Assembly: GCF_001433855.1 (NCBI RefSeq)
Contig: NZ_AZCP01000001.1
Location: 219,722-283,721 of the forward strand
Direction: 5' to 3'
Length of the DNA stretch: 64,000 nt
DNA from: Levilactobacillus brevis ATCC 14869 = DSM 20054
GTDB taxonomy: Bacteria > Bacillota > Bacilli > Lactobacillales > Lactobacillaceae
Shown here: piece after piece, positions 29,457 through 40,486 of the stretch
Layout: each line of letters opens with the position of its first letter
Position numbering within the stretch: position 1 is the first letter of the stretch
Program-made: the position numbers and the translations under genes
The notes under the pieces: generated by a model
Database searches by the model: none
What the model was told of the DNA's origin: nothing
Seen by the model: the letters and a program-made list of their open reading frames with translations, nothing else

Positions 29457-32400
29457 GTGGACGAAGATCGCCATGCTTTATTTGAAAAGCTACTACAACA
29501 ATTAGATTTGACTAGTGAAGCCGATCAGCCTTACTTCCAAACGGCCACGGTGGATCGTTTAACCGTACATGAACAATCGCGTCGCTGGCAATTTTTATTG
29601 AAATTACCAAGCATGTTGCCTTTTACGGCGTTTGTAGACTTTCACAATCATTTACAGGTCGCTTTCCGGGAAATTGCGACGGTTGAGGCGACCATTGAAG
29701 TGGACCAGCCAGAGTTAACCAACCGGTTACTGGGTGACTACTGGGAGTGGATCGTTAAGAATAGTGGACTGACCAGTAATTTGATTCAGGAGCTTTGTCA
29801 GTCGCAAGTACCAGAGTTAGATGAGAACAATCGGGTCTTACTCTATGCCCAAAATGAAGTGGTTAAAGACTTCTTGAGCAATCAGGCACTAGGGCCGATT
29901 GAATCGGCTTACCGTCGTGCGGGATTTCCGAAGTTCAATATTCATGTGATGATTGACGAATCTAAATCTCAGGCCAAAATTGATGAATTCAAAGCGCGGC
30001 AAGAAAAGACGGATGCGCAACTGGCGCAACAGGCCGCTGCGGCGATTGAAAAGGCTAACCAGAAACGCCAATCACAAGGGGATACGCCAGCTGCTGAAGG
30101 GCCAACCCAGATTGGTAAGGCCATTAAGGGGGATCAGCCAGTCACTAAGATGATTGACATCACCCAAGAAGAACGGTCAGTCGTTGTGGAAGGCTATGTT
30201 TTTGAAAAAGAAGTTCGGAAGCTACGCTCGGGACGCCAGCTATTGACACTAAAAATTACTGACTACACCTCGTCTTTTGCGGTGAAAAAGTTCTCGCGTG
30301 GGGCTGAGGATGAGGCGCAATTTGCCGGTGTTGAAGAAGGTAGTTGGGTCAAAGTCCGGGGGAACGTTCAGGAAGACACGTATATGCATGATTTAGCGTT
30401 AAATGCCTATGATATCAATCAGGTGAAACATGCTAGTCGGCAAGACACGGCACCCGAAGGAGAAAAACGGGTGGAACTGCATTTGCATACCAGCATGAGC
30501 CAAATGGATGCGACGAATCCCATTGGCGATTACGTCAAGCAAGCTAAAAAGTGGGGAATGCCGGCACTGGCAATCACGGACCATGCCGATGTTCAAGGGT
30601 TCCCAGCGGCGTTTAATTCGGCGGCTAAGGCCGGTATTAAAATGCTTTATGGGGTCGAAGCCAACTTGGTGGATGACGGTGTACCTATCGGGTATAACAG
30701 TGCGCACGTTCCCTTAGATGGGGCGACCTATGTGGTCTTTGACGTGGAAACGACCGGGTTATCTGCCATTTATGACAAAGTGATTGAATTATCAGCGGTC
30801 AAAATGGAGCATCAAAACGTGGTTGATCAGTTCGAAGAATTCATTGACCCGGGCTTCCCACTGTCGGAACAGACGACCAACTTAACGAGTATCACCGATG
30901 ATATGGTGGCCGGGTCCAAATCTGAAGAAGAGGTCTTCAAACTTTTCCGTGAGTTCTGTGGTGATGCAATTATCGTTGGGCATAACGTCACGTTTGACGT
31001 GGGGTTCATGAATACCGGGTACCAACGTCACGGAATGGCAGAGATTAGCAACCCAATCATTGATACCTTAACGTTGGCACGTTTCTTGTACCCAACGTTA
31101 AAGAGTTATCGACTAAATACATTGGCTAAACGTTTCCATGTCAGCTTGGAGCACCATCACCGGGCCGTGTATGATGCGGAATCCACTGGACATTTGAATT
31201 ATCTATTCTTAAAGGATGCCGAGGACCGTTATGACATTCAATATCATGACCAGTTAAACGATCATATGACTGATAATGATGCTTATAAGCATGCCCGACC
31301 GAATCACGCGATTCTGTTAGCTAAGACCCAAGCGGGGCTTAAAAACATGTTTAAATTGGTGTCGGCTTCTAACGTTGACTACTATTATCGGGTGCCACGG
31401 GTCCCTCGCAGTGTTCTAGAGGAGTATCGAGAGGGAATCATCGTTGGTTCCGCCTGTTCGTCGGGAGAAGTCTTTACGGCGATGATGCAAAAAGGTCAAG
31501 TAGAAGCGGCCGCTAAAGCTAAATTCTACGATTACCTTGAGGTTCAGCCCTCAGCTGCCTATCAACCGTTGATTGAGTCAGGACTTATCGCCGATCGGGA
31601 AAATATGGAAGAAATCGTGCGTAACATGGTGAAACTTGGTCATGATTTAAACAAACCGGTGGTTGCGACGGGGGATGTTCACTTCTTAAATCCCGATGAT
31701 TATATTTACCGTAAAATTCTGATTCATTCGCAAGGTGGCGCCAATCCATTGAATCGGCAAGAGTTGCCAGACGTCCATTTTATGACGACTGACGAGATGT
31801 TAACCGATTTTGCTTACTTGGGCGAAGAGACGGCTAAAGAAATTGTTGTAACCAATACGCAAAAGATTGCTGATGACATCGATGAAGTTCATCCGTTAAA
31901 AGATAAGCTGTACACACCGCGAATGGAAGGGGCCGAAGATGAAATTCGGCAACGGACGATGGATACGGCACACGCGATGTATGGCGATCCTTTACCCGAA
32001 CTGGTTCAGCATCGAGTGGACCGTGAACTTAAGTCAATTATTGGTAACGGGTTCTCTGTTATTTACCTGATTGCGCAACGGCTGGTAGCCAAGTCCAATA
32101 AGGATGGTTACTTAGTTGGGTCACGGGGGTCTGTGGGGTCCAGTCTGGTTGCGACGTTAACCGGAATTACTGAGGTCAATCCTTTACCGCCACATTATCG
32201 GTGTCCAAAGTGCCAGTATTCGCACTTCTATACCAAAGGGGAATATAGCTCAGGGTATGATTTGCCTGAAAAAGATTGTCCTGAATGTGGCACACTGATG
32301 ATTGGCGACGGCCATAACATTCCGTTTGAAACGTTCTTAGGTTTTAAGGGGAATAAGGTTCCGGATATTGATTTGAACTTCTCCGGGGACTATCAACCGA

Positions 32401-33794
32401 TTGCCCATAACTATACGAAAGTATTGTTTGGTGAAAAGAATGTGTACCGGGCCGGAACGATTGGTACCGTGGCCGACAAGACGGCTTACGGCTATGTGAA
32501 GGCTTATGAGCGAGATACTGAGCAAACCTTCCGCGGCGCTGAGATTGATCGGCTAGCCAAAGGGGCTACTGGGGTCAAACGAACGACTGGGCAACATCCA
32601 GCGGGGATTATTGTTGTGCCAGATTATATGGATATCTTTGATTTCACACCGATTCAGTACCCGGCTGACGACCAATCGGCAGCTTGGCAAACGACCCACT
32701 TTGATTTCCATTCGATCCATGATAATATTTTGAAAATCGATATTTTAGGGCATGATGATCCAACCATGATTCGGACCTTACAAGATCTTTCAGGTGTTGA
32801 TCCAACGACGATTCCCATGGATGATCCCGGTGTGATGGGGTTATTCTCCGGGACAGATTCGCTGGGGGTTACGCCGGAACAAATTCAATCGAAGACCGGA
32901 ACGTTAGGTGTTCCTGAATTTGGGACGCGGTTCGTGCGGGGGATGTTAGAGGAAACGCATCCCCAAAATTATTCGCAGCTACTGCAAATTTCCGGACTTT
33001 CTCACGGAACTGATGTGTGGTTAGGCAATGCTGAAGAGCTCATCAAGAACGGAACGGCAACGATTGCTAACGTGATTGGTTGTCGGGATAACATTATGAC
33101 CGACTTGATTAACTTCGGGTTGGATTCTGAAACGTCATTCCAAGTGATGGAACACGTGCGGAAGGGCCGGGGAATTCCCGACGAGTGGCAAGAAAAAATG
33201 AAAGCCACCGACTGTCCGGACTGGTACATTGATTCTTGTTTGAAGATCAAGTACATGTTCCCCCGGGCCCATGCGGCTGCTTACGTTTTGATGGCGTTGC
33301 GGGTGGCGTATTTCAAGGTCTATTTCCCAATTATCTATTACGCGGCTTACTTCTCTGTGCGGGCCGATGATTTTGATGTTGTGGCGATGTCGCAAGGAAA
33401 GACAGCTGTCAAAGCCGCCATGAAAGCGATCAACGATCAAGGGATGGACGCGTCTGCCAAAGATAAAAATCTGTTGACAGTACTGGAATTGGCTAATGAA
33501 ATGCTTGAGCGGGGCTTTAAGTTCAAGATGATTGATTTGGAAAAGTCCGACGCTGCTGATTGGATTATCGATGGGGATACGTTAATTGCACCGTTCAAAG
33601 CAGCACCTGGGTTAGGATTAAACGTGGCGAAGCAAATTGTGGCGGCGCGTAATGATCGGCCATTTATCTCTAAAGAAGATTTGGCCAAGCGGGGTAAGGT
33701 CTCAAAAACATTGATTGATTTTATGACAGAAAACGGTGTATTAGCCGGTTTGCCAGACGAAAATCAACTCAGCTTGTTTGATGACTTAATGTAA
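29457..33794 (+). CDS. polC: DNA polymerase III alpha subunit, PolC type
   Basis: The replicative polymerase of low-GC Gram-positives, 1445 residues. Order: N-terminal domain; OB fold (about 230-320); PHP domain starting [20 protein letters not shown]; a proofreading DEDDh exonuclease inserted in the PHP domain with [19 protein letters not shown] (about 420-590); the polymerase core with [18 protein letters not shown]; and the zinc-binding CPKCQY...CPECG pair. GTG start with AAAGGAG upstream. Length and all motifs are intact. Confidence 0.98.
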   Translation: MDEDRHALFEKLLQQLDLTSEADQPYFQTATVDRLTVHEQSRRWQFLLKLPSMLPFTAFVDFHNHLQVAFREIATVEATIEVDQPELTNRLLGDYWEWIVKNSGLTSNLIQELCQSQVPELDENNRVLLYAQNEVVKDFLSNQALGPIESAYRRAGFPKFNIHVMIDESKSQAKIDEFKARQEKTDAQLAQQAAAAIEKANQKRQSQGDTPAAEGPTQIGKAIKGDQPVTKMIDITQEERSVVVEGYVFEKEVRKLRSGRQLLTLKITDYTSSFAVKKFSRGAEDEAQFAGVEEGSWVKVRGNVQEDTYMHDLALNAYDINQVKHASRQDTAPEGEKRVELHLHTSMSQMDATNPIGDYVKQAKKWGMPALAITDHADVQGFPAAFNSAAKAGIKMLYGVEANLVDDGVPIGYNSAHVPLDGATYVVFDVETTGLSAIYDKVIELSAVKMEHQNVVDQFEEFIDPGFPLSEQTTNLTSITDDMVAGSKSEEEVFKLFREFCGDAIIVGHNVTFDVGFMNTGYQRHGMAEISNPIIDTLTLARFLYPTLKSYRLNTLAKRFHVSLEHHHRAVYDAESTGHLNYLFLKDAEDRYDIQYHDQLNDHMTDNDAYKHARPNHAILLAKTQAGLKNMFKLVSASNVDYYYRVPRVPRSVLEEYREGIIVGSACSSGEVFTAMMQKGQVEAAAKAKFYDYLEVQPSAAYQPLIESGLIADRENMEEIVRNMVKLGHDLNKPVVATGDVHFLNPDDYIYRKILIHSQGGANPLNRQELPDVHFMTTDEMLTDFAYLGEETAKEIVVTNTQKIADDIDEVHPLKDKLYTPRMEGAEDEIRQRTMDTAHAMYGDPLPELVQHRVDRELKSIIGNGFSVIYLIAQRLVAKSNKDGYLVGSRGSVGSSLVATLTGITEVNPLPPHYRCPKCQYSHFYTKGEYSSGYDLPEKDCPECGTLMIGDGHNIPFETFLGFKGNKVPDIDLNFSGDYQPIAHNYTKVLFGEKNVYRAGTIGTVADKTAYGYVKAYERDTEQTFRGAEIDRLAKGATGVKRTTGQHPAGIIVVPDYMDIFDFTPIQYPADDQSAAWQTTHFDFHSIHDNILKIDILGHDDPTMIRTLQDLSGVDPTTIPMDDPGVMGLFSGTDSLGVTPEQIQSKTGTLGVPEFGTRFVRGMLEETHPQNYSQLLQISGLSHGTDVWLGNAEELIKNGTATIANVIGCRDNIMTDLINFGLDSETSFQVMEHVRKGRGIPDEWQEKMKATDCPDWYIDSCLKIKYMFPRAHAAAYVLMALRVAYFKVYFPIIYYAAYFSVRADDFDVVAMSQGKTAVKAAMKAINDQGMDASAKDKNLLTVLELANEMLERGFKFKMIDLEKSDAADWIIDGDTLIAPFKAAPGLGLNVAKQIVAARNDRPFISKEDLAKRGKVSKTLIDFMTENGVLAGLPDENQLSLFDDLM

Positions 33795-33857
33795 GGTAAC
33801 GGTATACTTGAAATTGGCTAACTGGCTGGATATTTTAATACCAGATAGTTAGAACGT

Positions 33858-33893
33858 AAAACCAGCCCAAGACCCACGTCTTGGGCTGGTTTT
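33858..33893 (+). terminator. Terminator of polC
   Basis: A perfect 16-bp stem (33858-33873 with 33878-33893) ending in TTTT. Confidence 0.93.
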
Positions 33894-33903
33894 AAAGATG
33901 CGT

Positions 33904-33940
33904 AGTAAGCGCTTACAAACCCGACAAAATATGGTATACT
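33904..33940 (+). promoter_or_regulatory. Promoter with cre-like palindrome
   Basis: TTACAA (33913-33918) and extended -10 TGG-TATACT (33932-33940) are spaced by 16 bp. The palindrome GTAAGCGCTTAC (33905-33916) overlaps the -35, and with flanks (33904-33917) it matches 13 of 14 positions of the CcpA cre consensus TGWAANCGNTNWCA. Confidence 0.65.
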
Positions 33941-33994
33941 TAGGCTGTGGAAATGAGAACCAGAAATAAACTCTAGCGAAAGCGGGTGTTCACC

Positions 33995-34270
33995 ATGTTA
34001 CGGCGGTTCGTACGGTTACCAGATGGGTGGATTTTTCTAGCAGGTTATTGTTTGATTGGTCTGGGCTACATTTTGTTTGGGACACTGGCCACGGTCGTAT
34101 CAGCACCGTTTTTGGCATTAGTCATTGCGTACTTTCTGGCGGCCTTTGTGTTAACCGTAATTAAGGCGATTAGTTTGCGAAATATGGCAACGACCCGGCT
34201 GAATTTTCTGGTTTTTGAATTTATCACAATTGTTGGTTTTATTTTACTCTTAGTGACTGCCGAGTCATAA
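33995..34270 (+). CDS. Small membrane protein, unknown
   Basis: 91 residues with three hydrophobic segments (about 14-30, 34-56 and 70-88) and a basic N-terminus. No family recognised. ATG 33995 is chosen over a GTG nine bases upstream; neither has a strong ribosome binding site. A good promoter overlapped by a cre-like site lies 55 bp upstream, so carbon-source control is possible. It precedes the rimP leader. Confidence 0.6.
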   Translation: MLRRFVRLPDGWIFLAGYCLIGLGYILFGTLATVVSAPFLALVIAYFLAAFVLTVIKAISLRNMATTRLNFLVFEFITIVGFILLLVTAES

Positions 34271-34282
34271 GTGGTCAAACAG

Positions 34283-34368
34283 TTGCAATCGCGGTGAAAC
34301 TGTAGTAGAGTGGTGTTTGTAGTTAAACTCGTTTTTAAATGAGTGAGCAGTCATTGCTCACTCTTTTT
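34283..34368 (+). promoter_or_regulatory. rimP-nusA operon promoter and leader attenuator
   Basis: TTGCAA (34283-34288) and TAGAGT (34306-34311), 17 bp apart, are a plausible promoter. A terminator-type hairpin (34341-34349 with 34355-34363, then T5) lies in the leader before rimP, which suggests attenuation by the nusA product or another factor; that control is inferred. Confidence 0.5.
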
Positions 34369-34396
34369 AATGGAAAAATGTAGGAGGCGGAATTCT

Positions 34397-34870
34397 TTGA
34401 GTACTGTCGTCGAGACCGTGACGGCCTTAGCCCAGCCGATTGTGGCGCAGCATCAGTTTGAATTAGTTGACGTTGAATTTGTCAAGGAAGGCAAGAGTTG
34501 GTACCTGCGGCTCTACATTGATAAACCCGGAGGCATTAATATCGAGGAATGTGCGTTGGTTAGTGATGAAGTGTCTGAGAAGATGGACGCTTTAGATCCT
34601 GATCCCATTCCTCAAGCTTATTTCTTAGAGGTTTCTTCACCCGGCGCAGAACGTCCTTTGAAGAAGCCAGCCGACTTTGAAAAGGCCGTGGGTGATTATA
34701 TTCACGTGTCGTTGTACCAAAAGATTGGTAACAGTAAAGTTTATGAAGGTACGTTGTTGTCATTAACAGCGGATAGCCTGGATTTAGAAGTGAATCTCAA
34801 AGGGCGCATCAAGACCTTAACGATTCCTCGCGATGCCGTTGCCCAAGCTCGGTTAGCCATCAAGTTCTAA
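34397..34870 (+). CDS. rimP: Ribosome maturation factor RimP
   Basis: RimP is needed for 30S maturation. The 157-residue protein has the family blocks [25 protein letters not shown] and [17 protein letters not shown], followed by a C-terminal SH3-like domain. The TTG at 34397 is chosen because AGGAGG lies 9 bp upstream. A longer frame to 34343 would run through the terminator hairpin and is rejected. First gene of the rimP-nusA-ylxR-ylxQ-infB-rbfA operon. Confidence 0.94.
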   Translation: MSTVVETVTALAQPIVAQHQFELVDVEFVKEGKSWYLRLYIDKPGGINIEECALVSDEVSEKMDALDPDPIPQAYFLEVSSPGAERPLKKPADFEKAVGDYIHVSLYQKIGNSKVYEGTLLSLTADSLDLEVNLKGRIKTLTIPRDAVAQARLAIKF

Positions 34871-34893
34871 CTAAATAAGGAGCGAAACAGAAC

Positions 34894-36096
34894 ATGAGTA
34901 AAGAATTATTGGGTGCCTTAGATGTACTCGAAACGGAAAAAGGTATCGACAAGCAAGTTGTGATCGATGCTTTGGAAGCCGCATTAGTTTCTGCTTACAA
35001 GCGTAACTATGACCAGGCCCAAAATGTTGAGGTCGAATTCGATCAACGTAAGGGTGATATTCACGTTTATGCGGTCAAAAAAGTGGTCGATCAAGTATAT
35101 GACTCACGTTTGGAAGTTGGTTTAGACGAAGCTTTGACGATCAACAAGGGCTATGAATTGGGCGATGACATTAAGTTTGAAGTCACTCCCAAGAATTTTG
35201 GCCGAATTGCCGCTCAGACGGCTAAGCAAGTGATTTTACAACGGGTACGAGAAGCCGAACGTAATATCATTTACAATCAATACAGCCAATACGAAAATGA
35301 AATCGTCACTGGTGAGGTTGAACGTCAAGATTCACGGTTTGTCTATGTGAGTTTAGGCAAGGTTGAGGCCGTTATGGGTCGTCAGGATCAAATGCCTAAC
35401 GAAACCTATCGGATTCATGACCGGGTTAAAGTATACGTAACGCGGGTGGAAAATGCGACGAAGGGTCCCCAAGTCTTTGTTAGCCGAACTCACGCAGACT
35501 TGTTAAAGCGGTTGTTTGAACAAGAAGTTCCGGAAATTTATGACGGGACCGTTGAAATTATGGCTATTGCGCGTGAAGCTGGCGACAGAGCCAAGGTGGC
35601 AGTTCGTTCTAATAATCCAGATATTGACCCAGTGGGAACAAGTGTTGGTCCACGGGGGCAACGGGTTCAAACGATTGTTAATGAACTAGGCGGCGAAAAC
35701 ATGGACATTGTCGAGTGGACTGATGATGAAGCCAAGTTCATTGCCAATGCGTTGAATCCAGCGGAAGTTTTAGATGTGATCTTTGACCCGAACAACGAGC
35801 GTGCTTGTGAAGTCATCGTGCCAGATTACCAGTTGTCATTGGCGATTGGTAAACGGGGACAAAATGCCCGCTTGGCTGCTAAGTTAACCGGTTATAAGAT
35901 CGATATTAAATCAGAATCCGAAGCATCTGCTATAATGGAAGCTGACCAGGCTGCTGATGAAGCAACAACTGGTGCTACTGTTAGCGAGGAAGATGCCACT
36001 GAACCCGCAGAAACAGTTGCTGACGATACCACTAGCGAAGAAACGCCAGTCAATGATGCAACGACGGATGTGGCGAGTGACGAATCAGCTGAGTAG
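34894..36096 (+). CDS. nusA: Transcription termination/antitermination factor NusA
   Basis: NusA binds RNA polymerase and modulates pausing and termination. 400 residues: N-terminal domain with the RNAP contact region, S1 domain (about 130-200) starting IVTGEVERQDSRFVYVSLG, and two KH domains with SVGPRGQRVQTI and LAIGKRGQNARLAAKLTG. An acidic, Thr/Glu/Asp-rich tail of about 50 residues ends the protein, in place of the C-terminal acidic repeats of enterobacteria. AAGGAG upstream. Confidence 0.97.
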   Translation: MSKELLGALDVLETEKGIDKQVVIDALEAALVSAYKRNYDQAQNVEVEFDQRKGDIHVYAVKKVVDQVYDSRLEVGLDEALTINKGYELGDDIKFEVTPKNFGRIAAQTAKQVILQRVREAERNIIYNQYSQYENEIVTGEVERQDSRFVYVSLGKVEAVMGRQDQMPNETYRIHDRVKVYVTRVENATKGPQVFVSRTHADLLKRLFEQEVPEIYDGTVEIMAIAREAGDRAKVAVRSNNPDIDPVGTSVGPRGQRVQTIVNELGGENMDIVEWTDDEAKFIANALNPAEVLDVIFDPNNERACEVIVPDYQLSLAIGKRGQNARLAAKLTGYKIDIKSESEASAIMEADQAADEATTGATVSEEDATEPAETVADDTTSEETPVNDATTDVASDESAE

Positions 36097-36122
36097 CGAA
36101 CAGTCCAAGGAGGGTTAAGCCC

Positions 36123-36419
36123 ATGAAACAGCGAAAAATCCCGATGCGTAAAGACATCGTAACGGGTGAAATGGCACCCAAAAAGCAATTGGTTCGGGTT
36201 GTTCGGAACCAAGATCAAGAAGTCAGCATTGATCCGACTGGGAAGCAATCTGGCCGGGGAGCTTACATTAGCCTCGATGTTGAAATCGCAAAACGGGCTA
36301 AAAAGGAGCGGACTTTTGACCACGCTTTTAGTCTTAAAATCGATGATCAATTCTACGATGATTTAATAGCGTACGTTGATCATCAGCAAGCACGGCGGGA
36401 ATTATTTGACCATGACTAA
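36123..36419 (+). CDS. ylxR: YlxR family RNA-binding protein (DUF448)
   Basis: 98 residues with the YlxR pattern RKDIVTGEMAPKKQLVRVVR and SGRGAYI. The first motif residue is Asp where many members have Cys. Family members lie between nusA and infB and are thought to bind RNA; recent work links YlxR to RNase P and gene control, so the role is not settled. AGGAGG lies about 8 bp upstream. Its end overlaps ylxQ by 8 bp. Confidence 0.94.
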   Translation: MKQRKIPMRKDIVTGEMAPKKQLVRVVRNQDQEVSIDPTGKQSGRGAYISLDVEIAKRAKKERTFDHAFSLKIDDQFYDDLIAYVDHQQARRELFDHD

Positions 36420-36714
36420 TTCTGAACGTGCTTTACAATTATTAGGACTTGTCCGTCGAGCTGGTAAGTTAGTGACGGGTGAATCCTTTGTGTTAGCCGC
36501 TGTGCGGGACGGCTCGGCGAAGCTGGTCTTACTGGCTAGTGACGCGGGTCAAAGTAATCAAAAACAGTTCCGCGATAAAACAACGAGCTATCACGTTGAA
36601 TTGAATGAATCGTTTTCTAAGGACCAGTTGAGCACGGCAATTGGTGCCGCGCGCACGGTCATTGCCACTACCGACGCGGGATTTGCCCGGAAGTTACAAC
36701 AGTTACTCGCGTAG
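36412..36714 (+). CDS. ylxQ: L7Ae family ribosomal-type protein YlxQ
   Basis: 100 residues with the L7Ae/L30e fold pattern: ALQLLGLVRRAGKLVTGESFVLAAVRDG and VLLASDAGQSNQKQF, the kink-turn RNA-binding family. The exact RNA target is unknown. The ATG at 36412 overlaps ylxR by 8 bp; a frame opening earlier would overlap ylxR more and lacks a site. Confidence 0.93.
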   Translation: MTNSERALQLLGLVRRAGKLVTGESFVLAAVRDGSAKLVLLASDAGQSNQKQFRDKTTSYHVELNESFSKDQLSTAIGAARTVIATTDAGFARKLQQLLA

Positions 36715-36761
36715 CCGCCTGACGTTCTCGCGCTCGGTGAAAGATAAAGGAGTGTGAAGAT

Positions 36762-39104
36762 ATGGGGAAAAAGCGAATTTATGAACTCGCCAAAGAAATT
36801 AATGTCTCCAGTAAACAAATCATCGCAAAGGCTGAAGAAAAAGGCTTTCCGGTGAAAAATCACATGTCAACGCTCGGCGAGAACGAAGAACGTCAGTTAC
36901 GGGAGGCTTTTAAGCCACAGGCTAAGACCAGTCATGAACAATCGGCTGCGTCAGCACAACCGCAACGCAAGGCGCAACAGCCTCGGCGAGAAAAATCGCA
37001 AGGGACTGCGCGGACACAAACAACAGCACAAAAACCAGCAGGAAAACCTGCTAATCAAACACAACGTAACAACAATAATAAAAATAACGGCCAAACCGGG
37101 AATCGTCAGCATGAGCAACAACATTCCGGTACTGGCAGATTTGGTGGAAGCTTGAATAATAATACGAATAATAGCAACGGCCGGCGTAATAGCAACAATT
37201 CAAACAGTCGTGGTGGCCGTAATAGCCGCAATAACCGCAACAATCGCCGCCGTAATAATAACAATAATAACCGATACAAGAAGAACCAACGGATTAAAGA
37301 CACGAACCAGCATAAGGGTGCGCCAGAACGGAAGAATAAGGCATTACCAGAAGTCTTAGTTTATACTGACGGGATGAATGCCCAAGATTTAGCTAAGATT
37401 TTACACCGTTCTTCGGCTGAAATTGTTAAGAAGCTCTTTATGCTTGGCGTGATGGTTAATCAAAACCAATCCTTGGATAAGGACACGATTGAAATCTTAG
37501 CCGATGACTATGGCATTCAGGCGCAAGAAAAGGTTGAAGTTGACGTGACCGACATCGATAAGTTCTTCGATGCGGAAATGGCTAATAAAGACTTTGAAGC
37601 ACCACGAGCACCAGTTGTGACCATCATGGGACACGTTGACCATGGGAAGACAACGTTGTTGGATCACCTCCGGCACTCACACATCACGGATGGTGAAGCT
37701 GGTGGGATTACCCAGGCTATTGGGGCCTATCAAGTGCACTATAATGATAAGGTCATTACCTTCTTGGATACGCCAGGACATGCGGCCTTTACTGAAATGC
37801 GGGCACGTGGGGCTGAAATTACCGATATTACGGTCTTGGTTGTCGCTGCCGATGATGGTGTGATGCCACAGACTATCGAAGCCATTCACCATGCGAAAGC
37901 CGCAGGCACGCCAATTATTGTGGCGGTCAACAAGATTGATAAGCCAGGGGCTAACCCGAACCATGTGATGGAACAATTAACGGAATACGAATTGATTCCA
38001 GAAGACTGGGGTGGCGATACCATCTTTGTTGAAATCTCGGCGAAGTTTGGTAAGAACATCGACGAATTATTAGATATGATTCTGTTGCAGTCTGACGTGT
38101 TGGAATTAAAGGCTAACCCTAAGCAAAATGGGGTTGGGTCTGTGATCGAAGCCCGGTTGGATCAAGGTAAGGGGTCTGTTGCCACTCTGTTGGTTCAACA
38201 AGGAACCCTTCATGTTGGTGACCCCATTGTTGTCGGGAATACCTTTGGCCGTGTACGGACTATGGTTAACGAACGGGGTCGTCGGATTAAGGATGCTACG
38301 CCGTCAACACCCGTTGAAATTACCGGTTTGAATGACGTCCCAGAAGCTGGGGATCGCTTTGTCGTCTTTGATGATGAAAAGACGGCTCGGGCGGCTGGTG
38401 AAGAACGGGCCAAGGAAGCCTTGGTCAAAGAACGTCGGAACACGAGTCACGTCACGTTGGATAACCTCTTTGATTCCCTTAAGGAAGGTGAAATGAAAGA
38501 AGTTGACGTGATTATTAAGGCGGATGTTCAAGGTTCCGTTGAAGCCTTGGCTGGGAGCTTGAAGAAGATTGATGTATCCGGTGTTCGGGTCAACATCATT
38601 CATTCGGCCGTTGGGGCAATCAATGAAAGTGATGTCACTTTGGCAGAAGCTTCTGATGCCATCATTATTGGTTTTAACGTACGGCCAACACCACAGGCCC
38701 GGGCACAAGCTGATAGTGACAAAGTGGATATTCGCTTACACAACGTGATCTACAACGCTATTGATGAAATTGAAACGGCGATGAAAGGGTTACTTGAACC
38801 AACTTACGAAGAAGAAATTATCGGAGAAGTTGAAGTTAAGGATATCTTCCATGCGTCTAAGGTTGGTACCATTGTCGGTGGGATGGTAACGGAAGGTTAC
38901 GTGACCTCTGAAAGTGATGTACGCTTGATTCGTGATGGCGTTGTCATTTATGAAGGTAAGTTGGGTAGCCTGAAGCGTTTCAAAGATGATGTTAAGCAAG
39001 TGAAGATGGGTTATGAATTAGGTTTGACGATCGAGAACTATAACGATGTCAAGGTGGGCGACGTTATCGAAGCCTACGTGATGAAGGAAGTTCCGGTTAA
39101 ATAA
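36762..39104 (+). CDS. infB: Translation initiation factor IF-2
   Basis: IF-2 is the GTPase that places fMet-tRNA on the 30S subunit. 780 residues: an IF2_N helix domain, a long low-complexity linker (about 60-185) very rich in Asn, Arg, Gln and Ser, a second IF2_N domain, then the G domain with [27 protein letters not shown] and NKIDKP. Domains II, III and C2 complete it. AAAGGAG precedes the ATG. The linker has runs of up to six Asn and is the most repetitive coding stretch in the window. Confidence 0.97.
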   Translation: MGKKRIYELAKEINVSSKQIIAKAEEKGFPVKNHMSTLGENEERQLREAFKPQAKTSHEQSAASAQPQRKAQQPRREKSQGTARTQTTAQKPAGKPANQTQRNNNNKNNGQTGNRQHEQQHSGTGRFGGSLNNNTNNSNGRRNSNNSNSRGGRNSRNNRNNRRRNNNNNNRYKKNQRIKDTNQHKGAPERKNKALPEVLVYTDGMNAQDLAKILHRSSAEIVKKLFMLGVMVNQNQSLDKDTIEILADDYGIQAQEKVEVDVTDIDKFFDAEMANKDFEAPRAPVVTIMGHVDHGKTTLLDHLRHSHITDGEAGGITQAIGAYQVHYNDKVITFLDTPGHAAFTEMRARGAEITDITVLVVAADDGVMPQTIEAIHHAKAAGTPIIVAVNKIDKPGANPNHVMEQLTEYELIPEDWGGDTIFVEISAKFGKNIDELLDMILLQSDVLELKANPKQNGVGSVIEARLDQGKGSVATLLVQQGTLHVGDPIVVGNTFGRVRTMVNERGRRIKDATPSTPVEITGLNDVPEAGDRFVVFDDEKTARAAGEERAKEALVKERRNTSHVTLDNLFDSLKEGEMKEVDVIIKADVQGSVEALAGSLKKIDVSGVRVNIIHSAVGAINESDVTLAEASDAIIIGFNVRPTPQARAQADSDKVDIRLHNVIYNAIDEIETAMKGLLEPTYEEEIIGEVEVKDIFHASKVGTIVGGMVTEGYVTSESDVRLIRDGVVIYEGKLGSLKRFKDDVKQVKMGYELGLTIENYNDVKVGDVIEAYVMKEVPVK

Positions 39105-39123
39105 AGTTCGGAGGCAACCAGCA

Positions 39124-39474
39124 ATGGCACAATATCGAGTTGGCCGGTTGGAACAAGAAATCCAACGGGAAGTTACGGATATTTTACTAAAGCGCGTCCG
39201 CGATCCACGGGTCGAAGGCGTGACCGTTACCGGTGTGGAAGTCACAGGTGACTTGCAACAGGCAACGATTTACTACAGCATTTTATCGGACAAAGCCTCT
39301 TCTGCTGAAAAAACGGCGGCAGGGTTAAAGAAGGCCACCGGATTGATTCGTTCTGAGTTGGGCTCACGGTTAAGTATCTACAAGACGCCTGAGTTGACGT
39401 TTGAACAGGATGGATCTGTTCGGTATGGTAGCCGGATCGATGAATTGTTGAATGATCTTCATCACCAAGACTAA
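39124..39474 (+). CDS. rbfA: Ribosome-binding factor A
   Basis: RbfA acts in late 30S assembly at the 16S 5' helix. 116 residues with N-terminal RVGRLEQEIQREVTDILLKRVRDPR, a KH-type fold, and GSRLSIYKTPELTFEQDGSV. It follows infB by 19 bp with GGAGG before the ATG. Last gene of the nusA operon, closed by a terminator. Confidence 0.96.
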   Translation: MAQYRVGRLEQEIQREVTDILLKRVRDPRVEGVTVTGVEVTGDLQQATIYYSILSDKASSAEKTAAGLKKATGLIRSELGSRLSIYKTPELTFEQDGSVRYGSRIDELLNDLHHQD

Positions 39475-39491
39475 TTGGTAATGGGAACATG

Positions 39492-39525
39492 AAGACGCTG
39501 ATCTAGCTGGATCAGCGTCTTTTTA
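39492..39525 (+). terminator. Terminator of the nusA-infB operon
   Basis: A perfect 12-bp stem AAGACGCTGATC (39492-39503) with its complement (39510-39521), followed by a T-run. Confidence 0.93.
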
Positions 39526-39554
39526 TAACGGTAAAGGTTTAGGAGGCGTCAAAA

Positions 39555-40466
39555 ATGAACGGGATTATTCCGTTGTACAAAGAGCGAGGACTTACCAGCT
39601 TCGATTGTGTCGCAAAATTGCGTCACATCTTGCAGACTAAAAAGGTTGGTCATAGTGGGACCCTCGATCCAAGTGTGGATGGGGTGTTGCCCATTTGCAT
39701 TGGTTCGGCAACGAAAGTGGTGCCGTATTTGATGGCGTCCGGTAAGGTGTATCGCGGGTCAGTCACACTAGGATTGGCCACGACAACTGAGGACTTGGAT
39801 GGTGACGTGATCGAGCGACAGCCACTTGAACGGCCGTTCACTGCTGATCAGGTGGCTGCGGCTGCCCAAGCACTGACGGGAACAATTCAACAAACACCGC
39901 CCATGTATTCTGCAGTGAAAGTGAATGGACGTAAATTGTACGAGTATGCGCGTGCTGGTGAAACGGTCGAGCGACCAACCCGTACGATTACGGTGGATCG
40001 ATTCGACCTGCAAGGCGCCGGAACCTTCGATGCAACAGCGGGGACCCAAACGATTGATTTTGAAATCGCCTGTTCTAAGGGGACCTATGTCCGGACACTA
40101 GCGGTGGACCTTGGCCAGCAATTAGGCGTGCCAGCCGTCATGGCTACTTTGACGCGTCTAAAAAGTGGTGGCTTTACTTTGTCACAGACGGTCACGTTGG
40201 CCGACGTTGAAGCCGCAATGGCTGATGACCAGATTGAACGTATTTTGCGGCCGATTGACTACGCCTTGCAAGACTATCCCCATGTTGCCCTTGATGAGCA
40301 CTTGTGGGCACTCGTGAAAAATGGGGTCTTTTTATCAGCGGCGGAGTTAAATCAGGCCACGGAACCAGAATTGGCCTTAACTTATCAAGGTGAAACCAAG
40401 TGTTTGTACCGCTGGTCAGATGAGAAAAAGCAGTATCGACCATTAAAAATGTTTGCGGTGAATTAA
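39555..40466 (+). CDS. truB: tRNA pseudouridine-55 synthase TruB
   Basis: TruB makes the universal pseudouridine 55 in the tRNA T-loop. 303 residues. The catalytic Asp38 is in VGHSGTLDPSVDGVLP, with VTLGLATTTEDLDGD and YSAVKVNGRKLYEYAR following and a C-terminal PUA-type region. AGGAGG precedes the ATG. Paired with ribF as usual in Bacilli. Confidence 0.97.
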   Translation: MNGIIPLYKERGLTSFDCVAKLRHILQTKKVGHSGTLDPSVDGVLPICIGSATKVVPYLMASGKVYRGSVTLGLATTTEDLDGDVIERQPLERPFTADQVAAAAQALTGTIQQTPPMYSAVKVNGRKLYEYARAGETVERPTRTITVDRFDLQGAGTFDATAGTQTIDFEIACSKGTYVRTLAVDLGQQLGVPAVMATLTRLKSGGFTLSQTVTLADVEAAMADDQIERILRPIDYALQDYPHVALDEHLWALVKNGVFLSAAELNQATEPELALTYQGETKCLYRWSDEKKQYRPLKMFAVN

Positions 40467-40486
40467 ACTGAGGAGAGAAATTCTTT

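Noticed and set aside
34343-34396. Longer start for rimP
   Set aside because: It would begin inside the leader terminator hairpin; the TTG at 34397 has AGGAGG at proper distance.
37106-37303. Minus-strand frame of 65 codons very rich in Leu and Arg
   Set aside because: It is the shadow of the Asn/Arg-rich infB linker, with no ribosome binding site and an unnatural composition.
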